64,000 bases of DNA, from contig JAUMOL010000012.1 in assembly GCA_031295385.1 (NCBI GenBank), positions 53,517 through 117,516 of the forward strand. The letters run 5' to 3'. The DNA is from Collinsella sp. Its GTDB lineage: Bacteria; Actinomycetota; Coriobacteriia; Coriobacteriales; Coriobacteriaceae. Both the position numbers and the translations under genes were made by a program. Below the pieces are notes generated by a model. It saw nothing but the letters and a program-made list of their open reading frames with translations. It did not search any database and had not been told where the DNA came from. Shown piece after piece: positions 7,823 to 16,648 of this stretch (position 1 is its first letter; every line of letters starts with the position of its first letter).

Positions 7823-8785
7823 TTAGTTGCCCGATGCCGTGCCTTGGCTCGAGTTGTCAGATGCCGTGCCGGACGCGGTTCCGCTCGAGCTGTTCGAGCT
7901 GTTGGCGTTGCTGCTGTCTGCTGTGCCCGTTCCCGAAGCGGTGTCGCTCGTCTGGCCGCCCGTGCTTGGCTGCGAACCGTCAGTCGTTTGGCTTGAGTCG
8001 GTCGTGCCGGATGGCGTGCCACTGTTGGCCGTAGAGGAATCGGTGCCCTGCGATTGGTCTTGGGTGTTCGAGGACGAATTGGCAGAGGTGGAACTGTCTT
8101 GCGTGTCGTCCGTTTGCGTCTGCTGATCTTGAGACCGGGTGTTGTCATTTGCATCGCTCTCGCTCGTGCGCGACGAAAGGATTGGCTCGGGGCGCTCGCC
8201 CAGACCCTCACCGGCGGTGGTGATAAGGATGGCGCCGGCGCAGGCGATGACCGCGACGATGGCGATGGCGATCGAGAAGATGATGACCTTCTTTTGCGTC
8301 TGGCTGCGCTCTGCCGCCGCCTTGGCGCGCAGGCTGTTGGGGGCGACACGCGCCGTGGTCGCGCGTCCCGCAACCTGGCGCATCTCCTGCGTGGTCGCGG
8401 CGCCACCTAGGTGCTCCTCGGCATCAAACTCAACGGGCTTATAGGCGCCGGCGGGGTAGTCGACGTCGGCGTGCGTACCTTTGAGGGCTTTGGCGCTGGC
8501 AGAGATAAAGTGGCGGTAGACCTGCGAGGACACAACGGTGATGACCGAGCTCACGGCGGCGCCAATTACTGAACCCGCGATACCGATCTTGGAGGCAAGT
8601 GCAACGCTCGTGGCGGCAGCTGCGGCGCCGGCGATGATCTGGGGAATGGAAATGTCGTCAAACAGGCCCTTTTTGGGCGCGATGGCCATGGTCTGTCCGA
8701 TGGAATGGTTCTCGTGCACGCCGTTGTTGAGCGATGCCGGCGTCATGACGCGCGTGCGCGGCGCGTCGGTGTACTTGGTTGTCAT
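7823..8785 (-). CDS. Two-pass membrane protein with long Ser/Thr/Gly-rich tail, function unknown
   Basis: A 320-residue protein with no family I can name. A short N-terminus is followed by an Ala/Gly-rich hydrophobic stretch (IIAGAAAAATSVALASK and onward) and, near residue 175, a clear transmembrane helix after a KK pair (KKVIIFSIAIAIVAVIACAG). The last ~125 residues are almost only Ser, Thr, Asn, Gln, Gly and Asp, like a wall-spanning or glycosylated stalk outside the cell. No sortase motif ends it. The start was set at MTTKYT, behind a GGGAGGA ribosome-binding site, rather than at an upstream in-frame ATG. Confidence 0.65.
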   Translation of the reverse strand: MTTKYTDAPRTRVMTPASLNNGVHENHSIGQTMAIAPKKGLFDDISIPQIIAGAAAAATSVALASKIGIAGSVIGAAVSSVITVVSSQVYRHFISASAKALKGTHADVDYPAGAYKPVEFDAEEHLGGAATTQEMRQVAGRATTARVAPNSLRAKAAAERSQTQKKVIIFSIAIAIVAVIACAGAILITTAGEGLGERPEPILSSRTSESDANDNTRSQDQQTQTDDTQDSSTSANSSSNTQDQSQGTDSSTANSGTPSGTTDSSQTTDGSQPSTGGQTSDTASGTGTADSSNANSSNSSSGTASGTASDNSSQGTASGN

Positions 8786-8961
8786 ACGGGGTCCTCCCGG
8801 TGTAAATCTGCTTCGTTTCGTGTAGCCATCAGGGTACCCACCAGATGTGAATCGTACGTGACATTTAACAGATACCATCAACTCATCAAGGGGGGGCTTG
8901 CTGTCTTTGGTGCAATAGCTTGATGCTAAACTGGATTTACGATTGCGAGGTGGTTTACGTG

Positions 8962-9201
8962 ATGTACCCATATATGACATTCGAAGACGGTACCGAGGTC
9001 GTTCATTCTGACCTGATAACAGATGGGGACATCGAAAAGGTTATCGTGCATTTTGAACGACCGACGGCAGAGGGCTTCGACTCCGCTCGTTGTGAGTTGC
9101 CTTCCTGTTCGTGGACTGACTGGGAAGGGCATTTTACTCAGAGTGAAAAACGAGCTTTCGAAGAGTGTTTGAGCAAATCACTTAGATTAGTTCGAGTTTA
9201 G
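8962..9201 (+). CDS. Small conserved protein at the head of the AT-rich island
   Basis: A 79-residue protein. Its opening MYPYMTFEDGTEVVHSDL, then VHFERP, FDSARCELPSCSW, matches from memory a small family widespread in Firmicutes whose members begin YPYI..DGTE.VHS; no function is known to me. The usual C-terminal ending of that family looks altered. The start was placed at the ATG after GAGGTGG (8947-8953), 14 codons inside the longest frame. It is the first gene of an island whose DNA is visibly AT-richer than both flanks, and lies 79 bp before the DUF2087 gene. Confidence 0.6.
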   Translation: MYPYMTFEDGTEVVHSDLITDGDIEKVIVHFERPTAEGFDSARCELPSCSWTDWEGHFTQSEKRAFEECLSKSLRLVRV

Positions 9202-9280
9202 TTCGAATATAGAAGCCGAATGAGATGACCTAAAGCGTATGCATTTTTAGTATTAGATGCGTATGAAATGGAGGATGTGA

Positions 9281-9562
9281 ATGGATGAGCTAATAGACTT
9301 TAAAAAACGATTTCTCAAGAATGGCGGGCTGGTTTCAATTCCAAAAAAGGAAAGCTATAAAAGAATCATGCTGCTATGGGCCGTCTCTTTCTTTGAATTA
9401 AATACAAGTTATACGGAGCTTCAGGTTAATCGTGTGCTGTCACAGCTCTATCCTGATTATGCCGTGTTGAGGCGGTACTTGGTTGATTATGGATTCCTAT
9501 TAAGGGATGAACGAGGCCTGAAATACGAGGTTAATCGTGATGTTCACGGTATTGAGAGCTAG
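9281..9562 (+). CDS. DUF2087-domain protein
   Basis: A 93-residue protein that is essentially one DUF2087 domain: FKKRFLKNGGLVSIPKKESYKRIML, then YTELQVNRVLSQLYPDYAVLRRYLVDYGFLLRD, the family's hallmark of a helical, probably DNA-binding unit often seen in or next to transcriptional regulators. A GGAGG site lies ahead of the ATG. The 3' end overlaps the MFS gene by about 23 bases, so the two are translationally coupled. It may regulate the island; that is inference from context. Confidence 0.75.
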   Translation: MDELIDFKKRFLKNGGLVSIPKKESYKRIMLLWAVSFFELNTSYTELQVNRVLSQLYPDYAVLRRYLVDYGFLLRDERGLKYEVNRDVHGIES

Positions 9563-10724
9563 CCATCCGGTTCGGGTCCTATATATTGCTAGAGGGATAA
9601 GCGAAATAGGCAATTGGTGTGCGAATATTGCTTTGCCAATGCTGATTTACGAGGTAACTCACGATGTTTCTGCAACTGCTTTGATGGTCTGCTGCAGATT
9701 TGCCCCCTCTCTGTTTTCAGTTGCGCTCGCGCAGCTGCCTCAGAAGATGGGTATCGGGACGCTGCAGGCCATGAGATTGGCAGACTTAATTCGCGCGGGA
9801 TTATTCGTTTGCTATATTTTTGTTGATAGTAAATGGAGTATGTTTGCTATTACGTGCGCGGTATCGCTTTGCCGAACGGTTGAAATGCCCTGCTTTTACT
9901 CGTTGTTAAGAGCCAATACGAATAGTATCAATCGCGACGTAATTAATAATTCGTTTGGGTTTCTGCAGAATTTGATGATGGTTCTGGGGCCAGTTGCCGG
10001 CGGTTTTGTTGTCGCTCAATTTGGGGCGGAGGCTGTTCTTGCATTAGACGCGCTTTCTTTTGCCGCGTCGTTCTGGTTGCTGCGAGATGTTCCGTCGGTT
10101 ATCGAGGTTAATGATAAAGAGGGGATAAGCAAAAATGAAAAAAACAGGACTGCATTTAGTGATCTTAGCGCGAAGCACTTGGCAATTGGTTTCCTATTAA
10201 TCGATATTTCTAGTGGCGTGGCATTCGGCTCTCTGAATTCTCTTTTGCCAGCTATAGCGCAATTGCAATTTGACTCGTCATCGATACAATACGGATTCCT
10301 TCAGAGTAGTCTTACAATCGGACTGTTGTTCGGAAATACAATATATGGTCGTTTAATCAGTGGTTCCGATTGCGTTAAATCATATTGTTTTGTGACGTAT
10401 CTTGCGCTCGGTGCGTATCTGGCGTTTGGCTATCGCTATGCGTCTGGGATATCGTTTATTTTCCTTTTTATCGTCGGTGCCGGAAACGCCATTCAAGATG
10501 TGCTTCTCATAACATCGCTGCAGGATTTGGCGAGAGACGGATCTGAATCGATAAGCCTGTTTTCAATTAGGGAGTCTTTGCAATCGGTTGCTGTTGTTAT
10601 TTCAACACTCCTTGTTTCGCTGTTCACGAGCATCGCGATGTTCTCAATTCTCGTTACAGGACTTGGTGTATTTTCAATTATGATGGTAGTTGTGTTTCAA
10701 TTGAATTATTTGCGAAAGATGTGA
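9540..10724 (+). CDS. MFS transporter of the island (possible peptide exporter)
   Basis: A 394-residue major facilitator protein with about 11-12 hydrophobic segments. The first half has ARGISEIGNWCANIALPMLIYEVTHD, like MFS exporters of the MefA/NreB/enterobactin-export type. Its ATG overlaps the DUF2087 gene (GAGG at 9527-9530 is the likely ribosome-binding site; a GTG one codon earlier is possible), and its stop is 7 bp before the radical SAM gene. Codons are AT-richer than the chromosomal neighbours. Tight coupling to a radical SAM gene and a tiny peptide gene suggests export of the modified product; substrate and direction are inferred. Confidence 0.75.
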   Translation: MFTVLRASHPVRVLYIARGISEIGNWCANIALPMLIYEVTHDVSATALMVCCRFAPSLFSVALAQLPQKMGIGTLQAMRLADLIRAGLFVCYIFVDSKWSMFAITCAVSLCRTVEMPCFYSLLRANTNSINRDVINNSFGFLQNLMMVLGPVAGGFVVAQFGAEAVLALDALSFAASFWLLRDVPSVIEVNDKEGISKNEKNRTAFSDLSAKHLAIGFLLIDISSGVAFGSLNSLLPAIAQLQFDSSSIQYGFLQSSLTIGLLFGNTIYGRLISGSDCVKSYCFVTYLALGAYLAFGYRYASGISFIFLFIVGAGNAIQDVLLITSLQDLARDGSESISLFSIRESLQSVAVVISTLLVSLFTSIAMFSILVTGLGVFSIMMVVVFQLNYLRKM

Positions 10725-10731
10725 CGTTGAT

Positions 10732-13053
10732 ATGCCTAAAACGCTTTTAGTATTTCCCCCAGGATGGAGTCCAGTGGGGCCGTATCTTGCCTTGCCTGTT
10801 TTGAAGTCATATCTTCAAGAGGTTGAACAATACAAAGTTGACATTGTTGACTTAAACGTGGAATTTTACGATGACCTCCTATCTTTTAGACATGTCGAAG
10901 AGTGCTGTAAAAGGTATCGGGAATCAAAGGATTTGTTTAGTTCGAATGTTCAATTAACAATCGAGTTGATACAAAAGTCAGCACTTAATGTTGACGAAGC
11001 AAAAGATATTTTCAGATCAAAGAGATACTTTAATCTAAAAGAAAGACAATATGCTGAAAACATTTTTAGAAATGCACTCTATATCATAAATCACGTCTCA
11101 TATGGAGTTAAATACACGTTCAACTCCATAGATCTGCCCTATGTTTATTATTCGACACCAGAAATAATGAAATCGCTTGCGGATACCTTGCATAATCCGT
11201 TTATTTCCTTCTATGAAACTGCCTTTCTTAAGCGTATTCAGAGGGAAAAAATCGAGTTTATTGGGATTTCGGTGAGCGGCTGTTTCCAATTGATTTCCGC
11301 AGTTACGTTAGCGAAACTGATTAAAGAAGAATGTCCATCTGTTAAACACGTCTCATTGGGCGGCAATTACATTACTCGTTTAGCAGATGACTGCATGAAA
11401 GAATGGCATCCCTTTTTTGAATACATTGATTCGATAATGATGTATGACGGCGAAGAGCCGCTTGCACGTCTTCTTGAGGCTCTTGACTCTGGTGATGACA
11501 ATCTCGACTGTGTTCCAAACCTTTGCCATGCTAAAGGTGGAAAGATATATAAAAACCATCGGATTGAGCAAACATTTATCAACGATACAGTTCCCGATTT
11601 CGATGGCTTCGCCCTTTCTAAATACTTCATGCCTGAGTTAATATTGCCGGTTTATTCCTCTAGGCAGTGTTTTAATCATTGCGCCTTCTGCACCATTCCC
11701 GGTGCTACTGGTGGTTGTTACCGAAAGATGCCCATATCGAGAGTATTTGAAATAATGTGTCGGTTAAATGAAAAATACGGCACGAGAGTTTTCTCTTTTG
11801 TGGATGAAACATTCGAAGGCAAAAGAATGGAGCAACTCGCGGATGAAATAAACGCATCGGGAAAAACGTTTTTCTGGCATGGAGAAACGAGGTTCTCTCC
11901 AACCCTAAGTACAGACGTTTTCAACAAGATATACCAAAGTGGATGTAGGCAGATTCAGTTTGGCCTCGAGTCATACAACCAAAGAGTTCTTGATCTAATG
12001 AAGAAGAACACGAGAGTTGATTGGATTGATCGCAATATCCATGATTGTCTTAATGCGGGTATTCCTGTTCATCTATTCTTTATGATTGGCTTTCCGACCG
12101 AAACTAAAGAAGAGGCTCTGAACACCTTAGCTTATACAGAGAATGTTTTGAATTATTCAAAACAGGTATGTGGTGTTCCATATTCCACGAGAGGATTTAC
12201 GAATTTTGGTCTCGTTATGGGGTCGGATGTTTGGAATCATCCCGATAAGTATGGTGTCTCTGTAATGCCGAAGTCCCAATATGAGGATTTGCGCCTCGAA
12301 GTGGATTATGTTTCAGGCACTGGTTTAACTTTAAATGAAGCAAAATCCTTATCTGATGAGCATCATATTGATTTTTATATGCAAGAGGTCATAAACGGTA
12401 GCGACACAATTGACTTGCCCCAGCGGCTTCATATTTCAGAGGTGACCTGGATCCTAGATTCTATTCACGCTGTCAGGTATAAGGGACATTTGACCAAAGT
12501 AAAGCGACGGCTAACTAGTCTAAATCCAGCTGATCGAATCTGGCTGGATTCCAAGACCTCTGTCGTGCTCGTTGAGCCATTTGCCTACTTCTATAATTCT
12601 GAATACCATCATGTCTATGCTGTTTCCCAGTTGGTATACCTTAAGTTGGCCCGTTTATTGGAGGCTGATTGTAGCATTTCTCTTATCCTTGATCAGGGCG
12701 ATCTCGAGCTGACAAGGGCGATAGAAGAACTGTTGCATTATGGATTGCTGAATACAAATATCGATGCCGATTATGTAATGCACGATAATGGTTTTCAATT
12801 GGTTAAAAGTTCGTTTGTGAAAGAAGTCGGACGCTCAAAAGAGGGGTTAAGAGTACTGCTGAGTTGTGCCACCCATAGAATGTGTGCGGTTAATGATTTT
12901 TCGTTCGCTTTGCTTTCGTTGTTTGAAAAGCCGATTACTAAGAACGAGGTGCGCGACATTTTGAAAAAAGAGGGACTATCGGCAAACGAGGAGCAATTAA
13001 ACAAGTTGGTTGATAATTGCATGAAAGCAGATATACTACAATTGATTAGATAG
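10732..13053 (+). CDS. B12-binding-type radical SAM enzyme with C-terminal PqqD-like segments
   Basis: A 773-residue cytoplasmic enzyme. Residues ~1-250 look like a cobalamin-binding Rossmann domain (LLVFPPGWSPVGPYLALPVLKSYL near the start; FIGISVSGCFQLISAVTLAKLI and VSLGGNYITRL later). The radical SAM cluster motif CX3CX2C is at Cys313, Cys317 and Cys320 (CFNHCAFC), followed by the core with VDETFEGKRM, GETRFSP and FGLESYNQRVLDLMKK. The last ~150 residues hold two winged-helix-like repeats resembling PqqD/RiPP recognition elements (VYLKLARLLEADCSISLILD..., FALLSLFEKPITKNEVRDIL...). It sits 7 bp after the MFS gene and 13 bp before a 36-codon peptide gene. Peptide modification is a reasoned guess. 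Confidence 0.75.
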   Translation: MPKTLLVFPPGWSPVGPYLALPVLKSYLQEVEQYKVDIVDLNVEFYDDLLSFRHVEECCKRYRESKDLFSSNVQLTIELIQKSALNVDEAKDIFRSKRYFNLKERQYAENIFRNALYIINHVSYGVKYTFNSIDLPYVYYSTPEIMKSLADTLHNPFISFYETAFLKRIQREKIEFIGISVSGCFQLISAVTLAKLIKEECPSVKHVSLGGNYITRLADDCMKEWHPFFEYIDSIMMYDGEEPLARLLEALDSGDDNLDCVPNLCHAKGGKIYKNHRIEQTFINDTVPDFDGFALSKYFMPELILPVYSSRQCFNHCAFCTIPGATGGCYRKMPISRVFEIMCRLNEKYGTRVFSFVDETFEGKRMEQLADEINASGKTFFWHGETRFSPTLSTDVFNKIYQSGCRQIQFGLESYNQRVLDLMKKNTRVDWIDRNIHDCLNAGIPVHLFFMIGFPTETKEEALNTLAYTENVLNYSKQVCGVPYSTRGFTNFGLVMGSDVWNHPDKYGVSVMPKSQYEDLRLEVDYVSGTGLTLNEAKSLSDEHHIDFYMQEVINGSDTIDLPQRLHISEVTWILDSIHAVRYKGHLTKVKRRLTSLNPADRIWLDSKTSVVLVEPFAYFYNSEYHHVYAVSQLVYLKLARLLEADCSISLILDQGDLELTRAIEELLHYGLLNTNIDADYVMHDNGFQLVKSSFVKEVGRSKEGLRVLLSCATHRMCAVNDFSFALLSLFEKPITKNEVRDILKKEGLSANEEQLNKLVDNCMKADILQLIR

Positions 13054-13066
13054 AGGAGGTTTCTGC

Positions 13067-13177
13067 ATGGACGTTATTAACAAAGATCTCTTGGAGCAAC
13101 TGAAAGAGTTTCAGGAAGAGGGCGTCGTGGTAGAAGTGTTCGACTTTGAGGACTACATGGATAAATTCTGCCATTAG
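13067..13177 (+). CDS. 36-residue acidic peptide, candidate RiPP precursor
   Basis: This gene is too short for usual gene calling, but has one of the best ribosome-binding sites in the island: AGAGGAGGT (13052-13060) overlaps the radical SAM stop and ends 6 bases before the ATG. The peptide begins MDVINKDLLEQLKEF and ends FEDYMDKFCH. It has 11 Asp/Glu, four aromatic residues in its last 12 positions (F25, F27, Y30, F34), and a single Cys next to last. A terminator follows 24 bp after the stop. The layout (leader-like helix, then a residue-rich tail, next to a radical SAM enzyme and an exporter) is that of a ribosomally made, modified peptide. A regulatory or non-modified role is possible. Confidence 0.65.
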   Translation: MDVINKDLLEQLKEFQEEGVVVEVFDFEDYMDKFCH

Positions 13178-13201
13178 TTTCGGAATTTACTCGCCTCGCT
13201 T

Positions 13202-13235
13202 AAAGGAGAAGTCGATTATCGATTTCTCCTTTTTT
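13202..13235 (+). terminator. Strong terminator closing the island operon
   Basis: A 14-bp stem (AAAGGAGAAGTCGA with TCGATTTCTCCTTT, one G-T wobble) over a TTA loop runs into a T-tract. It marks the right end of the island operon. Confidence 0.9.
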
Positions 13236-13365
13236 AATTAAAGATATTTTTGAAATACATGCTCTTAGCACAGGTTGGCCTCTCAGTAAACTGGGATGTT
13301 GCTTTGGCTAGTTAGAGGTATGTGAACGTTCGTTAGACTGAATCTCAGGGTAGAAGGGGCCTCCA

Positions 13366-15366
13366 GTGTCCAGATCAACAAGGCAATGCTGCGTTTCGGC
13401 TAATAAGAACGATGGCTTTTTGCGTGTGGCGGCGGCGTCGCCGCGGATTCGCGTGGCCGATGTCGAGGGCAATGCCGAGGTTACGTTAGCGGCTGTTCGC
13501 GCGGCTGTTGAGCGCGGCGTTCGCGCGCTGGTGCTGCCCGAGCTCAACTTGTGCGGCTATACCGCGGCCGATCTGTTCCATAACCGCACATTACTGCATG
13601 CCTGCGAGGCTGCTTTGGTGCATATCCTCGATGAGACTCGTGAGCTGCCGATTGTCTTTACCATCGGTCTTCCCGTTGCAGTTGCCGAGAATATCTACAA
13701 CTGCGCCGCCGTGTGCTGCGCGGGCGAGCTTTTGGGCCTCACGGCCAAGAAGTATCTGCCCAATTATGGCGAGTTCTACGAGCGCCGCTGGTTTGCTCCG
13801 GCGCCTGCGGATCCCGTGTGGGTTGAATTTGCCGGTCAGGGTCCGGTTCCGCTGGGTTCGGGGCTTGTCTACCGCTGCTGCGACGAGGGCGCTGAGGACA
13901 TGGTACTTGGCGTTGAGGTTTGCGAGGACCTGTGGGTGCCGGCGCCCCCTTCGACCGAGATGGCGCTTGCCGGTGCGACGGTGATCCTCAACCCGTCGGC
14001 CTCGGACGAGATTATCGGTAAGGCAGACTATCGCCGCAGCCTCATCTCCAATCAGAGTGCGCGCCTGTACTGTGCCTATGCCTATGCAGACGCGAGCGAA
14101 GGCGAGTCCACGACCGATATGGTCTTTGCGGGCGAGAACCTCGTCTACGAAAACGGCTCTAAGCTGGCGGCGACGAAGCTCCTTACCTGCGATATGGCGG
14201 TTGCCGATGTTGACCTCGACCGTCTGGTTGCCGAGCGCCGTCGCTCGACGACGTGGACGCGCGCGGACGATGCGCCTGAGGCCACGACTGTTGAGTTTTC
14301 GTTTGAGGGCGTGCTGGCCAAAAAGCCCGTCCTGCGCGATGCGTTCGACATCGACCGTGTCTTTCCCCGTGCTCCCTTTGTGCCGGCCGACCATGGCGAC
14401 CTGGCCGAGCGTTGCGAGACCATCCTCGACCTGCAGACTGCGGGCCTCAAGACACGCCTTGCCCACACGGGCACCAAGGCTGCGGTCATCGGTCTTTCGG
14501 GTGGCTTGGACTCCACGCTGGCACTGCTTGTAACCGTGCGTGCCTTCGATGCGCTGGGGCTGCCGCGCACGGGTATCACGGCGGTCTCCATGCCAGGTTT
14601 TGGCACGACGCATCGCACCAAGTCGAATGCCGAGTCGCTTGCCCGCGACCTGGGTGTGAGCTTCCGCGAGGTTTCGATCCACGCGGCTGTGGAACAGCAC
14701 TTCAAGGACATTGAGCACGATCCGGCCGTGCAGGACGTGACCTACGAGAACAGCCAGGCCCGCGAGCGTACGCAGATTTTGATGGACTTGGCCAACCAGG
14801 CTGGCGGTTTTGTCATCGGCACGGGCGACCTGTCGGAGCTGGCGCTCGGCTGGGCTACCTATAACGGCGACCACATGAGCATGTACGCCGTCAACGCGAG
14901 CGTGCCCAAGACGCTCGTGCGTCATCTGGTGCGCTATGCCGCCGATGTCTTTGGCGGGCGTATTGCCGAGGTCTTGCTCGACATCCTCGATACGCCGGTA
15001 TCTCCCGAGCTTCTGCCGCCCACGGGCGACGGCGAGATTGCGCAGAAGACCGAGGATTTGGTGGGCCCGTACGAGCTGCACGACTACTTCCTCTACTACC
15101 TGCTGCGTTTTGGCTTTGAGCCGGGCAAGATCTACCGCATGGCGCTCAAGAGCTTCGAGGGCGTCTACGACGCCAAGACCGTCCACACGTGGCTACGTAC
15201 GTTCTACCGTCGCTTCTTTGCCCAGCAGTTTAAGCGCAGCTGCCTGCCCGATGGTCCCAAGGTGGGCTCGGTGACGCTCAGTCCGCGCGGCGATTGGCGT
15301 ATGCCGAGTGACGCCAGCTCGCGTCTGTGGCTTGCGCAGATCGACGCGCTCAATCCAGTTGACTAA
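13366..15366 (+). CDS. nadE: Glutamine-dependent NAD+ synthetase
   Basis: A 666-residue two-domain enzyme that amidates nicotinic acid adenine dinucleotide to NAD+. The N-terminal nitrilase-type glutaminase domain has the triad Glu (LPELNLCGY), Lys (KKYLPNYGEF) and Cys186 (GVEVCEDLW). The C-terminal ATP-pyrophosphatase domain has the P-loop SGGLDST near residue 378 and the GTGDLSELALGWATYNGD motif. The likely GTG start at 13366 follows GAAGGGG. GC-rich codon use returns here, marking the end of the AT-rich island. It is likely transcribed alone. Confidence 0.92.
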   Translation: MSRSTRQCCVSANKNDGFLRVAAASPRIRVADVEGNAEVTLAAVRAAVERGVRALVLPELNLCGYTAADLFHNRTLLHACEAALVHILDETRELPIVFTIGLPVAVAENIYNCAAVCCAGELLGLTAKKYLPNYGEFYERRWFAPAPADPVWVEFAGQGPVPLGSGLVYRCCDEGAEDMVLGVEVCEDLWVPAPPSTEMALAGATVILNPSASDEIIGKADYRRSLISNQSARLYCAYAYADASEGESTTDMVFAGENLVYENGSKLAATKLLTCDMAVADVDLDRLVAERRRSTTWTRADDAPEATTVEFSFEGVLAKKPVLRDAFDIDRVFPRAPFVPADHGDLAERCETILDLQTAGLKTRLAHTGTKAAVIGLSGGLDSTLALLVTVRAFDALGLPRTGITAVSMPGFGTTHRTKSNAESLARDLGVSFREVSIHAAVEQHFKDIEHDPAVQDVTYENSQARERTQILMDLANQAGGFVIGTGDLSELALGWATYNGDHMSMYAVNASVPKTLVRHLVRYAADVFGGRIAEVLLDILDTPVSPELLPPTGDGEIAQKTEDLVGPYELHDYFLYYLLRFGFEPGKIYRMALKSFEGVYDAKTVHTWLRTFYRRFFAQQFKRSCLPDGPKVGSVTLSPRGDWRMPSDASSRLWLAQIDALNPVD

Positions 15367-15434
15367 GGTTGGCTAAATTGAACCAATACGGGGGTTGCAA
15401 GCGTTACACTTTTGCAATCTGATGGCCCGTATCG

Positions 15435-15466
15435 CGCGGCGCTCTTGTCGGAGCGCCGCGTTTTTT
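15435..15466 (+). terminator. Rho-independent terminator between nadE and the aminotransferase gene
   Basis: CGCGGCGCTC and GAGCGCCGCG form a 10-bp stem over TTGTCG, followed by TTTTTT. It lies 18 bp before the next start codon, so it could end nadE or attenuate the aminotransferase gene. Confidence 0.8.
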
Positions 15467-15484
15467 ATATCGAAAGGTGGCACC

Positions 15485-16648
15485 ATGCAGGCATCGCAGC
15501 GTCTCGACCGCTTTGGCGCGGAGGTCTTCGCCTCGCTCAACAACAAGCTTCTCGCGCTGAAGGCTCAGGGCAAGACCATTTACAACATGAGCGTGGGCAC
15601 GCCCGACTTTAAGCCGTACGACCATGTGGTCGAGGCGCTCACGCAAGCAGCCCAAGATCCCGAGATGTGGAAGTATGCCCTGCGCGACCTGCCCGAGCTC
15701 AAGCAAGCCGTGTGCGATTACTATGAGCGTCGCTTTGGCGTTTCGGGCATTACGCCGTCCATGGTGCAGTCGTGCAACGGCACGCAGGAGGGCGTGGGCC
15801 ATTTGGGCCTGGCCCTGCTCGATCCGGGTGACACCATTTTGGTTCCCGATCCGTGCTACCCGGTCTTTGAGGCGGGTGCCAAGATCGCCGATGCCAAGCT
15901 CGAGTACTATCCGCTGGTTGCCGAGCACAATTACCTGCCCTATGTGGCGGGCATCGATCCCGAGGTGGCCGACCGTGCCAAGTACATGATCGTGTCGCTG
16001 CCCGCCAACCCGGTGGGCTCGGTGGGCACGCCCGAGGTCTACGAGGAGATCATCGCTTTTGCCCGCGAGCACGACCTGCTGATCGTTCACGACAACGCAT
16101 ACTCGGACATCGTGTTCGACGGCGAGCCGGGCGGCAGCTTCTTGCAGTATCCCGGCGCGCTCGAGGTAGGCGTTGAGTTCTTCTCGCTCTCCAAGTCGTT
16201 TAACGTCACCGGTGCGCGTATCGGCTTTTTGGTCGGCCGAGAGGATGTGGTCTCTGCCTTTGCCAAGCTGCGCAGCCAGATCGACTTTGGCATGTTCTTC
16301 CCGATCCAGAAGGCCGCCATCGCGTGCCTTAATGGCCCGCGCGATGAGGTCGAGGCGCAGCGTCTGAAGTACCAGGAGCGCCGCGATGCCCTGTGCGACG
16401 GTCTTGAGGGTCTGGGCTGGGAGCGACCCAACGCGCATGGCTCTATGTTTGTGTGGGCCAAGCTTCCCGGTGGTCGCACCGATTCCATGGCGTTTTGCGA
16501 GGAGCTCATGGAGAAGGCCGGCGTTGTGGTGACGCCGGGTGCGAGCTTTGGTCCTTCGGGCGAGGGGCACGTGCGCATGGCGCTGGTCTTACCGCCCGAC
16601 CAGATCGCTTTGGCTGTCGAGGCCATTCGTGAGGCGGGCCTGTATTAG
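15485..16648 (+). CDS. PLP-dependent class I/II aminotransferase
   Basis: A 387-residue fold-type I aminotransferase. The PLP-binding lysine is K237 in FSLSKSFNVTGARIGF; other motifs are NMSVGTPDFKP near the start, NGTQEGVGHL, PDPCYPVFEAG, and the C-terminal HVRMALVLP carboxylate-binding Arg. The sequence resembles LL-diaminopimelate or N-acetyl-LL-DAP aminotransferases (DapL/PatA), which would fit the acetylated DAP branch suggested by dapH and the M20 enzyme around 20-26 kb. A broader aromatic or alanine aminotransferase role is possible. The start at 15485 follows AAAGGTGG; the upstream frame runs through a terminator and was rejected. Confidence 0.8.
   Translation: MQASQRLDRFGAEVFASLNNKLLALKAQGKTIYNMSVGTPDFKPYDHVVEALTQAAQDPEMWKYALRDLPELKQAVCDYYERRFGVSGITPSMVQSCNGTQEGVGHLGLALLDPGDTILVPDPCYPVFEAGAKIADAKLEYYPLVAEHNYLPYVAGIDPEVADRAKYMIVSLPANPVGSVGTPEVYEEIIAFAREHDLLIVHDNAYSDIVFDGEPGGSFLQYPGALEVGVEFFSLSKSFNVTGARIGFLVGREDVVSAFAKLRSQIDFGMFFPIQKAAIACLNGPRDEVEAQRLKYQERRDALCDGLEGLGWERPNAHGSMFVWAKLPGGRTDSMAFCEELMEKAGVVVTPGASFGPSGEGHVRMALVLPPDQIALAVEAIREAGLY

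Noticed and set aside
8962..13235. Lanthipeptide or lasso-peptide cluster
   Set aside because: No LanB/LanC/LanM, lasso cyclase or dedicated peptidase is encoded; only a radical SAM enzyme and an MFS transporter are present.
13236..13365. An attachment site or transposase scar at the right end of the AT-rich island
   Set aside because: No tRNA, integrase, inverted terminal repeat or matching direct repeat with the left end near 8.9 kb was found.
13591..15186. A 531-codon minus-strand frame opposite nadE
   Set aside because: Shadow frame without recognisable domains or a ribosome-binding site.
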